Source: Bacteroidota bacterium (GTDB lineage: Bacteria > Bacteroidota > Bacteroidia > Sphingobacteriales > Sphingobacteriaceae). From it: DNA of 48,226 bases. The notes under the pieces were generated by a model. The model worked only from the letters and a program-made list of their open reading frames with translations, had not been told where the DNA came from and ran no database searches. The stretch lies in NCBI GenBank assembly GCA_013288235.1, contig JABDCF010000018.1, positions 1 to 48,226 on the forward strand, written 5' to 3'. A program made the translations under genes and the position numbers. Below are positions 32,945-42,543 of this stretch, one piece after another (positions within the stretch are counted from its first letter, which is position 1; the number at the start of each line of letters is the position of its first letter).

Positions 32945-33388
32945 AGCTGAAAATTCAAACTTAATGAAGGTTAGCACTTAAACATTTAAAATAAGAATTT
33001 AGTGTTGCTTAAAAAGGATTTTATTTAATCCACAGTGTATAAATAATTATGCATGCATAGTAATTTTTGGGCAGAAAATCATGGATTTTACTTGCATAAT
33101 GAAGCCTGGAGGCGAAATTATTGAATAATAAAATTGCGCTCAAATTGATAAATCCTTATCAAATTGATAGATTTTTACCTTATTGAAAATAAAACTTACA
33201 CAATAAATACTGCTTTATTACTATTTTAGAAGTAATGTTTTAGCGCTATGAAATAATTTGGCATTCATTTAGCTTTGATAATAAGATTAGCACAAACCAG
33301 GTAGTAAAACTGCGGAAATCCGTTTTTCCGTATTTAAGTAAAACTAATTTTAAGTGCTTTCGTTATTTGTTTACTTAGTATAAAAGTT
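32945..33388. other. AT-rich intergenic region
   Basis: No gene recognised. Contains a doubled CAAATTGATA word near 33150-33175 and a small hairpin (CGGAAA with TTTCCG) at 33314-33329. It presumably holds the divergent promoters of the PstS-like and the small membrane-protein genes; no box fits clearly. Confidence 0.4.
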
Positions 33389-33592
33389 ATGCTTATTGAA
33401 TTATTAGAGATCAGCGCATTGCTGGCAGTGTTAGTTTTACCGTTATTCTTTCCCGGGAAAAAGAAAAGCAATGAAATCAGGATACCTAAAAATTATAATG
33501 ATACTTCAGAAGCCCATTATGCTATCAACGAGAATGGTTTTTTGGAAGAGATAAAACACGACAAAATATCAAGTCATGCACATAATAATTAA
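33389..33592 (+). CDS. Small single-pass membrane protein, hypothetical
   Basis: A 67-aa protein with an N-terminal hydrophobic helix (LLEISALLAVLVLPLFF), a PGKKKS basic stop-transfer and a polar tail ending in HAHNN. No family is recognised. The reading frame is supported by a plausible start and a good rho-independent terminator ten bases past the stop codon. It stands alone. Confidence 0.55.
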   Translation: MLIELLEISALLAVLVLPLFFPGKKKSNEIRIPKNYNDTSEAHYAINENGFLEEIKHDKISSHAHNN

Positions 33593-33601
33593 AGGTACAT
33601 T

Positions 33602-33632
33602 AAAAGCCCAGGCAACGTAACCCGGGCTTTTT
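33602..33632 (+). terminator. Rho-independent terminator after the small membrane protein gene
   Basis: AAAAGCCC pairs with GGGCTTTT around a 14-base loop and runs into T residues. Confidence 0.8.
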
Positions 33633-33726
33633 AGTTCTCTGTGCTTTGTTTACAAAGTACCTAAATCAGTGCATTTTCCATATAAAAAGTACCTTCCACA
33701 CCTTTCTATCATTGATAACAAATAAC

Positions 33727-33756
33727 ATGTCCAGTTTTTTATAAAAAGCTGGACAT
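33727..33756. promoter_or_regulatory. Hairpin of ATGTCCAG words upstream of the BglX-type gene
   Basis: ATGTCCAG (33727-33734) and CTGGACAT (33749-33756) form an 8-bp perfect inverted repeat extended by T/A pairs. A further CTGTCCAG follows at about 33767. The three related words upstream of the GH3-NagB pair could be an operator. Confidence 0.35.
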
Positions 33757-33883
33757 ATTACAAAAGCTGTCCAGTTCCCCCAACATTTCATATTTAAAGT
33801 TTAATTCATTAATCTTGAAGTGTTTTCCGTAAGGAATTGAAACCAATTACACCTGCATTTAAGCGTTTTTAAATTTTACCTCA

Positions 33884-36133
33884 ATGAACCGTATCAAAAC
33901 GATCATTTCAATTTGCCTGTTGATTAGCCTCATCACCATTGGTAATCTATATGCGCAACAAAAAACTATCCCGCAAAAAGTTGAAGATCTTTTAAAAAAG
34001 ATGACCCTGGCCGAAAAGATAGGCCAACTTAACCAGTTAAACGGCGATTGGGAAGCAACCGGGCCTATTACCAAAGATGTAGGCAGTAAGCTGGACGCCA
34101 TAAAACGCGGTGAGATAGGCTCGGTGCTAAATATTGTTGGTGTGCAGCATACCAGGGCTTTTCAGGATGCTGCGATGCAATCGAGGTTAAAAATACCTTT
34201 ATTGTTTGGGCAGGATGTTATACATGGCTATAGCATTACCTTTCCTATTCCATTGGCCGAAGCCGCAAGCTGGGATATGCCGGCAATTGAAAAATCAGCC
34301 CGCATTGCAGCTACTGAAGCCGCTGCCGGAGGCGTACACTGGACATTTGCGCCCATGGTTGATATTGCCCGGGATCCACGCTGGGGCCGCGTAATGGAAG
34401 GGGCAGGTGAAGACCCATATTTAGGTTCACTGATAGCTACTGCCCGTGTACATGGTTTCCAGGGAAAAGGTTTGGGGAATTTAGATGCTGTAATGTCCTG
34501 CGCCAAGCACTTCGCCGCTTATGGCGCAGCAATTGGCGGGCGCGATTATAATAGTGTGGATATGAGCCTGCGTACGCTTTGGGAAATTTACCTGCCGCCA
34601 TTTAAAGCCGCTGCCGATGCGGGGGCTGCTACATTTATGAATTCGTTTAACGATTTGAATGGCACACCTGCCAGCGCCAATAGCTATTTAATGCGCGATA
34701 TTTTAAAAGGTAAATGGGGTTTTAAAGGCTTTGTGGTTAGTGATTGGGGATCAATAGGCGAAATGATAAACCACGGCTATGTGAAAAATAATTATGAGGC
34801 TGCTAATGCCTCAATAAATGCAGGCAGCGATATGGATATGGAAAGCCGTAGCTATATCAATAACCTCGCAAAGTTGGTTGCCGATAAAAAGGTATCGGTG
34901 AGCACTATTGACGAAGCGGTGAGGCGTATCCTTACCAAAAAATTTGAACTGGGTTTGTTTGATGACCCGTACCGTTTTAGTAATGCCGAACGTGAGAAAA
35001 GTGTGCTGAATACGCCGGAACACGTAGAAGCTGCAAGGGAAATGGCCCGTAAAAGCATCGTGCTGTTAAAAAATGAACATAACGTATTACCCTTATCAAA
35101 GGATTTGAACTCGATAGCTTTGATAGGCCCGTTGGTAACCGCTAAAAAGGAAATGAAAGGTTTTTGGTCGTTGGATGTAGGGGATGAAACCAAAATAGTT
35201 TCGTTATACGAAGGGATGCAGCAGGCCGCCGGGAAAACTAAACTGCTTGTTGCCAAAGGCTGTGATATTACTGATACCAGCCGCGCCGGGTTTGATGAAG
35301 CTTATAAAACCGCCATGCATGCAGATGTAGTAATAATGGCCATGGGCGAGAGGCCTGATATGACCGGCGAAGCAAAAAGCCGCTCGAATATTCATTTGCC
35401 TGGCGTGCAGGAAGACCTGATAAAAGCGATAATGGCTACGGGTAAGCCGGTTGTAGTATTGCTAATGTCGGGCAGGCCGATGGTATTTAACTGGACTGCC
35501 GACCATGTGCCCGCTATTTTATATACATGGTGGCTGGGCAACCAGGCCGGTAATGCCATGGCCGATGTATTGTATGGCAATTATAATCCCGGAGCCAAAC
35601 TGCCCATTACCTTCCCCCGCACCGAAGGGCAGATCCCGATTTACTACAACCACTATAATACCGGCAGACCGGCACATGGTGATAACGATGTAAATTATAC
35701 TTCTGCATATATCGACTTGCCGAACAGCCCTAAATATGCTTTTGGGCATGGATTAAGTTATACCACTTTTGGGTATAGTAATCTTAGGTTTAGCAAAAAG
35801 TTTTTGTCGAAAAATGAATCAATTACCGTTTCTTTCGATCTGCAAAACACGGGTAAATATGCAGGTGAAGAAGTAGCCCAGCTTTATTTGCGCCAAATGG
35901 TATCGCAGCCTGTAAGGCCAATAAAAGAGCTGAAAGGTTTTCAAAAAGTGATGCTGCAACCCGGCGAAACAAAAACCATTACGTTTACTATCGATAAACA
36001 AAAGCTGTCTTTTTATAATGATCAGCTACAATGGATAACCGAGCCAGGCGAATTTGGGCTGATGATAGGCAGTGCATCGGACGACATAAGGTTGCAGGAT
36101 AGTTTTTCGTTGGTTAATACACCAGCTCATTAA
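33884..36133 (+). CDS. bglX: Periplasmic beta-glucosidase, GH3 (BglX-like)
   Basis: A 749-aa secreted exo-beta-glucosidase with signal peptide MNRIKTIISICLLISLITIG. The domain order is the TIM barrel (VEDLLKKMTLAEKIGQLNQL, LLFGQDVIHGY, CAKHFAAYGA, nucleophile Asp287 in FVVSDWGSIGE), the alpha/beta sandwich (SIVLLKNEHNVLPL, VVIMAMGERPDMTGEAKSR) and the C-terminal fibronectin-III-like domain (GEEVAQLYLRQ, LKGFQKVMLQPGE). This is the standard BglX layout and length. A NagB-like gene starts 27 bp later. Confidence 0.94.
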   Translation: MNRIKTIISICLLISLITIGNLYAQQKTIPQKVEDLLKKMTLAEKIGQLNQLNGDWEATGPITKDVGSKLDAIKRGEIGSVLNIVGVQHTRAFQDAAMQSRLKIPLLFGQDVIHGYSITFPIPLAEAASWDMPAIEKSARIAATEAAAGGVHWTFAPMVDIARDPRWGRVMEGAGEDPYLGSLIATARVHGFQGKGLGNLDAVMSCAKHFAAYGAAIGGRDYNSVDMSLRTLWEIYLPPFKAAADAGAATFMNSFNDLNGTPASANSYLMRDILKGKWGFKGFVVSDWGSIGEMINHGYVKNNYEAANASINAGSDMDMESRSYINNLAKLVADKKVSVSTIDEAVRRILTKKFELGLFDDPYRFSNAEREKSVLNTPEHVEAAREMARKSIVLLKNEHNVLPLSKDLNSIALIGPLVTAKKEMKGFWSLDVGDETKIVSLYEGMQQAAGKTKLLVAKGCDITDTSRAGFDEAYKTAMHADVVIMAMGERPDMTGEAKSRSNIHLPGVQEDLIKAIMATGKPVVVLLMSGRPMVFNWTADHVPAILYTWWLGNQAGNAMADVLYGNYNPGAKLPITFPRTEGQIPIYYNHYNTGRPAHGDNDVNYTSAYIDLPNSPKYAFGHGLSYTTFGYSNLRFSKKFLSKNESITVSFDLQNTGKYAGEEVAQLYLRQMVSQPVRPIKELKGFQKVMLQPGETKTITFTIDKQKLSFYNDQLQWITEPGEFGLMIGSASDDIRLQDSFSLVNTPAH

Positions 36134-36160
36134 TGAAAAGTTTAGAATAATTTGCCGGCA

Positions 36161-36904
36161 ATGAACCAATTGATTTGCAAAGACTACGACAAAATGAGCA
36201 GGGCCGCCGCCGACCTGGTTATTGGACAGGTGAAGCGCAAGCCCAATTCGCTGATCTGTTTTCCATCTGGCGATTCACCCTCGGGTATGTTTAAATATTT
36301 GGTATCGGATTCGCTGGAAGGTAAGGTAGATTTTAGCGAATGTTATTTTGTCGGGCTTGATGAATGGGTGGGTATGGGTAAGGATGATGAAGGCAGTTGC
36401 ACACAGTTTTTATTAGCGCATTTTTTTACGCCTGCTAATATCAATCCTGCTAAAACGATGTTTTTTGACGCGAAGGCGGCAGACCTTGATGCCTCGTGCA
36501 GGGCAATGGACGATTTTATAAAATTCCATGGCCCGTTAGATATGATGATAGTTGGCATTGGCATGAACGGCCATATCGGGCTGAATGAGCCTGGTACCAA
36601 CTTTGACTTGTATGCCCACCATGCCCCTTTGGATCCTGTTACCATTAGCGTTGGTCAAAAGTATTTCAAACAACAAACTGTACTTCATGAAGGTATAACC
36701 CTCGGGCTTAAATATTTGCAGGAAGCAAAAATGCCTGTGCTTATTGTATCAGGCAGTAAGAAGGCCAATATTATAGCACAAGCATTGCACGGTAAGGTAA
36801 GCAACGTGTTACCTGCATCTATTTTTCAAATGCTGTCATCAGCTGTGGTTATTTTGGATGAAAGTGCGGCTTCAGGGCTCAATAATAATTATAGCCCCCA
36901 TTGA
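36161..36904 (+). CDS. Glucosamine/galactosamine-6-phosphate isomerase-like protein (NagB family)
   Basis: A 247-aa cytosolic sugar-phosphate isomerase fold. The ATG at 36161 is preferred over the in-frame TTG at 36152. PSGDSPSGMF forms the phosphate loop, Asp67 in FVGLDEWVG matches the general base, and the active-site motif is GIGMNGHIGLNEPG with His138 and Glu143. Classical NagB has Asp where Asn136 stands, so the enzyme is nearer to AgaI-like or divergent members; deamination of glucosamine-6-phosphate is not certain. It is probably co-transcribed with the GH3 gene, and its stop is one base from the convergent lipoprotein gene. Confidence 0.83.
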   Translation: MNQLICKDYDKMSRAAADLVIGQVKRKPNSLICFPSGDSPSGMFKYLVSDSLEGKVDFSECYFVGLDEWVGMGKDDEGSCTQFLLAHFFTPANINPAKTMFFDAKAADLDASCRAMDDFIKFHGPLDMMIVGIGMNGHIGLNEPGTNFDLYAHHAPLDPVTISVGQKYFKQQTVLHEGITLGLKYLQEAKMPVLIVSGSKKANIIAQALHGKVSNVLPASIFQMLSSAVVILDESAASGLNNNYSPH

Positions 36905-36905
36905 C

Positions 36906-37526
36906 TTATTGGACAAGCGTATCGAAAACGCCGCCAACTATCCTCACTGAATCAGTTTGGTCCTTATTGTACAAAGTTCCACTAAATGTGCCCGACACAA
37001 TGTGGTTGGGGTAGGTTGTAATTGAATCCTTTTTGATTGCGACGATAAAAGGGTTTCGGATCAAACTGGAATAAGTGATACCTGTAACAAAATTTGAATA
37101 ACTGAAAAGATAATTGCTGCTGGTTAGTTGATGAACACCTACCATGTTGCCGCTTTTAGGTACGTTTATTAACATTATCTCCTGCCGTATATTAGTGCCT
37201 TTTTTAGATATCGTAAGTGCAGCTGTTGCATAATATACCGAATCACCATTGCTCGCATTAAGTTGAAAACTTCCGCTAACTAAGTTGGGCCTTAGTGTTC
37301 CGCCGCCGAGCTCCGAGGGAATATAGTCTTCTCCAAAATTTGCCCAGGCAGCTCCGTTAACTAAACAACCGAACGTGTTTGCGCCAGTTTCGGTAAAGGC
37401 CGGTACCTGGAGGTCTGCCGCTGCATTGGTATTGTCATATGTATCTTTACAATGGGACATTAGCAGAATGAACGAATATAAAACCAGTTTTTTGCTGGTT
37501 ATTACTAATGGATATGCTGATTTCAT
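36906..37526 (-). CDS. Lipoprotein, paralogue of the 4600-5223 gene
   Basis: A 206-aa lipoprotein with lipobox LLMSHC followed by KDTYDNT, and the same FTETGANTFGCLVNG and RIVGGVFD signatures as the first copy. The middle is divergent (SGSFQLNASNGDSVYY). The two copies lie about 32 kb apart on opposite strands. Function unknown; DUF6252-like. Confidence 0.75.
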   Translation of the reverse strand: MKSAYPLVITSKKLVLYSFILLMSHCKDTYDNTNAAADLQVPAFTETGANTFGCLVNGAAWANFGEDYIPSELGGGTLRPNLVSGSFQLNASNGDSVYYATAALTISKKGTNIRQEIMLINVPKSGNMVGVHQLTSSNYLFSYSNFVTGITYSSLIRNPFIVAIKKDSITTYPNHIVSGTFSGTLYNKDQTDSVRIVGGVFDTLVQ

Positions 37527-37644
37527 TGTCGGGTTTGGTCAATTTGTTTAATAATACGCAATTAATCAGCCTATTGTAACAACAAAACAAAAACATTATT
37601 TTGGTAGTTGAAAAACCTTTTATCCACCTCCAGCCAAAAAACAT

Positions 37645-38097
37645 ATGAAACTGCTAATAATAGCCATTTTCCTTTGCCTCCCAGCCTTAAATGCATTTTG
37701 CCAGGAAGAAAACGTTATCAAATTTAAAAGTGAAGTTACGCTTACTTTAAGCAAAACCAAAAACGGCAGATACGACTATAAAATTACTGAGATGAAAGAA
37801 TTTGATAAAACGGTTGAGGCCAACGATATGCTTTTATTTAAAGATAAGATCGATACCAACCAGATAAAGTTATTTTTTTGTACCGGCAAATTTGGCTATC
37901 AGAACGCAACCCTACTTATCGTTAAAAGCGGTTTAAAAGTTTTCCTGAATTATACCGCGAAAATTAAAAGAGATGGCCGGGATTATTTCGAAATAACATC
38001 AGTTGAACCTTTAATTCCAAATGTGAAATCGCTAGAAGAATGGCCATATAATATAAATGAAATAATTTTAGGCGATTTTTCAGTGATGAAAAATTAA
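37645..38097 (+). CDS. Secreted hypothetical protein
   Basis: A 150-aa protein with signal peptide MKLLIIAIFLCLPALNAFC, cleaved before QEEN. The mature part is strand-rich (SEVTLTLSKTKNGRYDYKI; IKLFFCTGKFGYQNATLLIVKSGLKVFLNYTA) with no recognised domain. It is divergent from the lipoprotein gene and lies 88 bp before the GMC gene. Probably periplasmic. Confidence 0.65.
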   Translation: MKLLIIAIFLCLPALNAFCQEENVIKFKSEVTLTLSKTKNGRYDYKITEMKEFDKTVEANDMLLFKDKIDTNQIKLFFCTGKFGYQNATLLIVKSGLKVFLNYTAKIKRDGRDYFEITSVEPLIPNVKSLEEWPYNINEIILGDFSVMKN

Positions 38098-38185
38098 TTT
38101 AAAATCTAATTTCAGCAATGAGTTAGCGGTTAGGTTGGCAATATATTGTGGATTTAATAACTTTACCAACACCAACTGTAAACAG

Positions 38186-39907
38186 ATGCCCACTAACCCA
38201 ATATTAACTGATGCTGACAAAGAACACACTTACGATGCCATCGTCATCGGCTCGGGGATAAGCGGCGGATGGGCTGCTAAGGAGCTTTGCGAACTCGGTT
38301 TAAAAACCCTTGTGCTGGAGCGTGGCCGCAATGTTGAGCACGTTAAGGATTATCCTACGGCTACAATGGACCCGTGGGAGTTTAAGCATCGTGGCCAAAT
38401 GACCAGGGAGTTTTTAAAAGAAAACCCCTACATAAGCCAGGCAGCTGGTTTTGGTGAAGATTGTGCGCATTTTTTTGTGAAAGACAAAGACCATCCCTAC
38501 ATACAGGAAAAGCCTTTTGAATGGATACGCGGGTACCAGGTTGGGGGTAAATCGCTTACCTGGGGTCGTGCCTGCCAGCGCTGGAGCGAGTTTGAATTTA
38601 CCAATCCTGCCCGGCATGGTTACGGGATAGAATGGCCTATTGGTTATGCCGATGTCGCGCCCTGGTATTCACACGTGGAAAAATTTATCGGCGTTTGCGG
38701 TAACAAAGATGGCCTTGAAGCGATGCCCGATGGCGAGTTTTTACCGCCTTTTGATATGAATTGTGTGCAGTCACTCATCAGCAAAAAAATAAAAGAAAAC
38801 TATCCCGACCGTCACCTTGTACATGCGCGTTGGGCACATCTTACCAAACCCAACCAAATACACCTCGACCAGGGGCGGGCTGCGTGCCAGGCACGTAATG
38901 AATGTATGCGCGGCTGCCCGTTCGGCGGTTATTTCAGCTCGGTAAGTTCAACGCTGCCCTGGGCAAAACGGACGGGTAACCTTACTGTTAGGCCGTTCTC
39001 GGTGGTGCATTCTATTATTTATGACGAACAAAAGGGCAACGCCGCAGGTGTAAGGGTTATCGATACCAATACTAAAGAAGTTACAGATTATACCGCCCGT
39101 ATCATTTTTTTAAATGCATCGGCGCTGAACAGTAATTTGGTATTGCTAAATTCTAAGTCAAACCGTTTCCCCAATGGCTTGGGGAATGATAGTGGGCTGT
39201 TGGGTAAATATGTGGCTTTTCAAAATTACCGGGCATCTATAACGGCAACCATGGATGGCTTTTTGGATAAATATTATTTCGGCCGAAACCCAACTGAACT
39301 TATCTTGGCCAACTACCGCAACCTGCATAAGCATGAAACCGATTACTTTGGCGGCTTTACTACGTTTATGGGTGCTTACCGCCCTAATCATCCTGATAAG
39401 GTGAATGGTGATGAAATTGGCCGCGCATATAAAGATGCCCTTACCGAACCCGGCGGTTGGCAGTTATACATGTATATGCAAGGTGAAACCGTGCCAAAAG
39501 CAACAAACCATGTGCGTTTAAGTAAGGATCAAAAAGACCAGTGGGGCATACCGTTATTGATCACCTCGGTGGAGTACGATGATAATGATGAGCGCATGAT
39601 ACAGGATTTTTTAACACAAAGCAGGGAAATGCTGGAGAAAGCAGGTTGTAAAAACATAGAAACCAACGAAAATAAGCAACCACCAGGCCTTGATATTCAT
39701 GAAATGGGCGGCTGCCGCATGGGCAAAGACCCTGCTACTTCGCTTCTTAACCAGTGGAACCAGTTGCACCATTGCAAAAATGTTTTTGTTACCGATGGCG
39801 CATGCATGGCAAGTACAGGCAATCAAAGCCCATCAATATTATACATGGCGCTAACTGCCAGGGCAGCTAATTATGCAGTGGGGGAGATGAAGAAAGGGAA
39901 TCTTTAG
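38186..39907 (+). CDS. GMC-family FAD-dependent oxidoreductase
   Basis: A 573-aa oxidoreductase; the ATG at 38186 is preferred over the TTG at 38135, which would add unrelated sequence. The FAD-binding Rossmann motif is DAIVIGSGISGGWAAKELCE with the acidic end VLERGRN. Mid-protein Cys residues (QARNECMRGCPFGGYFSS) are typical of the Bacteroidota branch of the family. The C-terminal GMC region contains HEMGGCRMGKDP and TGNQSPSILYMALTARAA. Members oxidise sugar or polyol alcohols. There is no signal peptide and no gluconate-dehydrogenase small subunit beside it, so the electron acceptor is unknown. Confidence 0.9.
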   Translation: MPTNPILTDADKEHTYDAIVIGSGISGGWAAKELCELGLKTLVLERGRNVEHVKDYPTATMDPWEFKHRGQMTREFLKENPYISQAAGFGEDCAHFFVKDKDHPYIQEKPFEWIRGYQVGGKSLTWGRACQRWSEFEFTNPARHGYGIEWPIGYADVAPWYSHVEKFIGVCGNKDGLEAMPDGEFLPPFDMNCVQSLISKKIKENYPDRHLVHARWAHLTKPNQIHLDQGRAACQARNECMRGCPFGGYFSSVSSTLPWAKRTGNLTVRPFSVVHSIIYDEQKGNAAGVRVIDTNTKEVTDYTARIIFLNASALNSNLVLLNSKSNRFPNGLGNDSGLLGKYVAFQNYRASITATMDGFLDKYYFGRNPTELILANYRNLHKHETDYFGGFTTFMGAYRPNHPDKVNGDEIGRAYKDALTEPGGWQLYMYMQGETVPKATNHVRLSKDQKDQWGIPLLITSVEYDDNDERMIQDFLTQSREMLEKAGCKNIETNENKQPPGLDIHEMGGCRMGKDPATSLLNQWNQLHHCKNVFVTDGACMASTGNQSPSILYMALTARAANYAVGEMKKGNL

Positions 39908-40046
39908 TTTGTTTGGCATTGTCATGTCAAATATTCAAAAATTCACATTTAGATAACAAATAATCAGTAAACTTGTTATTGTAAACAGTTTTACAACAAT
40001 AAAGGGCAGGTGCATCCCAATCCCCTAAAAGGAAGTATAATAGTGT

Positions 40047-41069
40047 ATGAAAACAAAAGAACTGATCAATACCGTATCCCAATTATTTGCCGGTGATAAA
40101 GGGTTACTGGCAATGGACGAAAGTACAGCTACCTGTAACAAACGCTTTGAAGAAGCAGGCATACCACAAACTATAGAATACCGCCGGGCATATCGCGAAA
40201 TGATAGTAACCACCCCCGGTTTTGGAAAATATATAAGCGGCGCCATTCTGTACGACGAAACTATTTACCAGGCCACAAAGGACGGCAAGCTATTTATAGA
40301 TATTTTAAAAGAAGCCGGCATTGTACCTGGTATCAAGGTTGATGAGGGCACTATGGACCTTGCAGGTTTCCCCGGCGAGAAAATCACCATGGGCCTTGAC
40401 GGGTTGAAAGACCGCCTTGCAAAATATTATGAACTGGGCGCCCGTTTTGCCAAATGGCGCGCAGTAATTACCATTGGTTCGGTTATCCCGACAAGGGGTT
40501 GCATCGAGGCCAATATGCATGCGCTGGCCAGGTATGCAGCCATGTGCCAGGAGGCGGGCATTGTCCCGATAGTGGAGCCGGAAGTTTTGATGGATGGCGC
40601 ACATAACCTAAAAAAATGTTTTGATGTTACCCAAAAGGTGCAGCATGTGCTGTTTGATCAGTTATTTGCACAAAATGTAAACCTTCAGGGTGTTATTTTA
40701 AAGCCCAATATGGTACTGCCGGGCTCAAGCAGCCCAAAGCAAGCGGATATTGATACCGTTGCGGAGGCTACGGTAACCTGTTTGTTGGAGTCGGTACCTG
40801 CGGCGGTGCCGGGCATAGCATTTTTGTCGGGGGGACAATCGCCGGAAACGGCTACTGCACATTTAAATGCGATGCATGTTAAATACAGAGGCAAATTGCC
40901 CTGGGCGCTTACATTCTCGTTTGCGAGGGCTATACAACAACCTGCACTGGACGTTTGGAAAGGGAAAGATGAAAATGTTAAAGCCGCCCAGCAATTGCTG
41001 TTGAAAAGGGCAAGCTTAGATGACGCCGCACGTCGCGGGCAGTACAACCCGGCGATGGAAAAAGAGTAA
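40047..41069 (+). CDS. Fructose-bisphosphate aldolase, class I
   Basis: A 340-aa glycolytic enzyme of the eukaryote-like class I type. GLLAMDEST lies near the N-terminus, FAKWRAV carries Lys137, IVEPEVL carries Glu178, and the Schiff-base Lys219 stands in GVILKPNMVLPG. SGGQSPETAT and LTFSFARAIQQPAL complete the barrel. The C-terminus is full length. It splits fructose-1,6-bisphosphate into the two triose phosphates. It stands alone and ends in a strong bidirectional terminator. Confidence 0.95.
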   Translation: MKTKELINTVSQLFAGDKGLLAMDESTATCNKRFEEAGIPQTIEYRRAYREMIVTTPGFGKYISGAILYDETIYQATKDGKLFIDILKEAGIVPGIKVDEGTMDLAGFPGEKITMGLDGLKDRLAKYYELGARFAKWRAVITIGSVIPTRGCIEANMHALARYAAMCQEAGIVPIVEPEVLMDGAHNLKKCFDVTQKVQHVLFDQLFAQNVNLQGVILKPNMVLPGSSSPKQADIDTVAEATVTCLLESVPAAVPGIAFLSGGQSPETATAHLNAMHVKYRGKLPWALTFSFARAIQQPALDVWKGKDENVKAAQQLLLKRASLDDAARRGQYNPAMEKE

Positions 41070-41260
41070 GGTTTATCAAATGTTCCATTGATCGGATGTA
41101 ACGAAACATAATATTTTGAAGGCTTTTTAGTATCGTTTTACTGGTACCCGTGTTCACGTTCAGCGTTCACTTCACCATAGCACTGTAAAGTTAATTGTGT
41201 TAATCTGCTGATAATAAGCTGTTCTAAAAATAAAAAAAATATTTTTTGATTTTATTTGAT

Positions 41261-41303
41261 TTTTTTCAACCTCTTTCCGGCCTCTGAAAAGAGGTTGAAA
41301 AAA
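41261..41303. terminator. Bidirectional terminator between convergent genes
   Basis: A perfect 16-bp stem (TTTTTTCAACCTCTTT with AAAGAGGTTGAAAAAA) around a 10-base loop, with T-runs on each strand, between the aldolase and the beta-propeller gene. Confidence 0.9.
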
Positions 41304-41306
41304 CTC

Positions 41307-42344
41307 TTATTTACCAACTACTACCACATGAAACGTCCCGGGTATTTGTTGCGGACGCGGATGTGCATTGTCAGCAGTGGGCACAGGGGCCGGTTTCATT
41401 TGCGAGGTAGGTAAATATAATTTATGGGTTTTGGTATTAACGCCGATGGTACGCGCGCCGGGCTCGGTTGTAATGTTTTCAACAAATTCAAATTTGCTGG
41501 CGCTTAATTCGCGTACTACAGTAACGGTACCTTCGCCATTTGAGCTATAGGCTAATTTTAATCCCGGATCAAAACCCACACCGTCACAACGGCCAATTGG
41601 AAATTTGGCTACAATGGTCCCATTGGTTGCATCTAAAACTATCATGGTTTGGTTGCCGCCGCAGCCAATAAACAAGCGGTCGGTTTTACGGTCCATCGCC
41701 AGGCCTGATGGTTCTTCACCGCCTTCGAGTTTCCACCGGTTTAAAATTTTATAGGTTGCTGCATCTATTTCTACCTCCTCGCCGGTATCTTCAATATTTA
41801 CAAAAACTTTTCCTTTGCCGTCCGACACGCCTGTTTCGGGCTTGCCACCTAAAGGGATAGTAGCTACAACGCTATCTGTTGCCGCATCAATAACGGTTGC
41901 TTCTTTACTGCGGCCATCAAAGGCATATACTTTTTTCGAGAAATCATCATAAAAAATAGCATCGGGATTGGTGCCTGCTTTTACCTGTTTTAAAACCTGG
42001 TTGGTTTTAAGGTCGAATACACTGATATTATTGGCCTGCCCGTTACTGGTATAGCCTTTATTAAATTCGTGGGCAATGGCTATGCCATGCACACCTTTGG
42101 TATCTGGGATATAACCTACAGAATCGCCGGTTTTACCATCAATGATATTTACCTGCTTGCTGTGCGACACATAAACAAGGTTGCTTTCCGCATCGGCGGT
42201 AATATAATCCCATCCGCCTGAACTATGGATAGGGAAATCAGCAATAACATGCATTCCGGTTGTTTTCTGCGCAAATACATGGGCAGGGATACTAATGGCC
42301 ATGCTAAAAAGCAGCATGCCAAATGGTTTTAGGGTTAATTTCAT
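41307..42344 (-). CDS. YncE-like secreted beta-propeller protein
   Basis: A 345-aa protein with signal peptide MKLTLKPFGMLLFSMAISIPAHVFA. The mature part has repeated blades of the type VYVSHSKQVNIIDGKTGDSVG, NISVFDLKTNQVLKQV, VYAFDGRSKEATVIDAATDSVVATI and LFIGCGGNQTMIVLDATNGTIVA, the YncE/40-residue propeller signature. Such proteins are periplasmic; ligand unknown. The C-terminal PTSQMKPAPVP segment is a linker into the final strand. Its upstream side carries the GTTGATT word repeat. Confidence 0.87.
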   Translation of the reverse strand: MKLTLKPFGMLLFSMAISIPAHVFAQKTTGMHVIADFPIHSSGGWDYITADAESNLVYVSHSKQVNIIDGKTGDSVGYIPDTKGVHGIAIAHEFNKGYTSNGQANNISVFDLKTNQVLKQVKAGTNPDAIFYDDFSKKVYAFDGRSKEATVIDAATDSVVATIPLGGKPETGVSDGKGKVFVNIEDTGEEVEIDAATYKILNRWKLEGGEEPSGLAMDRKTDRLFIGCGGNQTMIVLDATNGTIVAKFPIGRCDGVGFDPGLKLAYSSNGEGTVTVVRELSASKFEFVENITTEPGARTIGVNTKTHKLYLPTSQMKPAPVPTADNAHPRPQQIPGTFHVVVVGK

Positions 42345-42418
42345 GGCTGTAATTTTTTTATATAATTACATAGAAATTCTGGATAAATCCTGTTTAAATT
42401 GGTGAGTGGATGGATTTA

Positions 42419-42540
42419 GTGAGTAGTTGATTAAGTTGATTGAGTGAGCGGTTGATTGGGTTGGATCAAGTTGGGTTGGTAGTTGACTAAGTGAACAATA
42501 TAACCATTCACTTAATCAACTCAATCAACCATTCCAACTA
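42419..42540. repeat. Imperfect inverted repeat of GTTGATT words, second copy
   Basis: Left arm around GTAGTTGATTAAGTTGATTG and right arm around CACTTAATCAACTCAATCAACC pair imperfectly. It uses the same words as the element at 19073-19185. It fills the gap between two minus-strand genes. Confidence 0.65.
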
Positions 42541-42543
42541 ACT

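Noticed and set aside
41070..41260. Possible small RNA or tRNA gene between the aldolase and the propeller gene
   Set aside because: No cloverleaf or conserved box; only the bidirectional terminator is supported.
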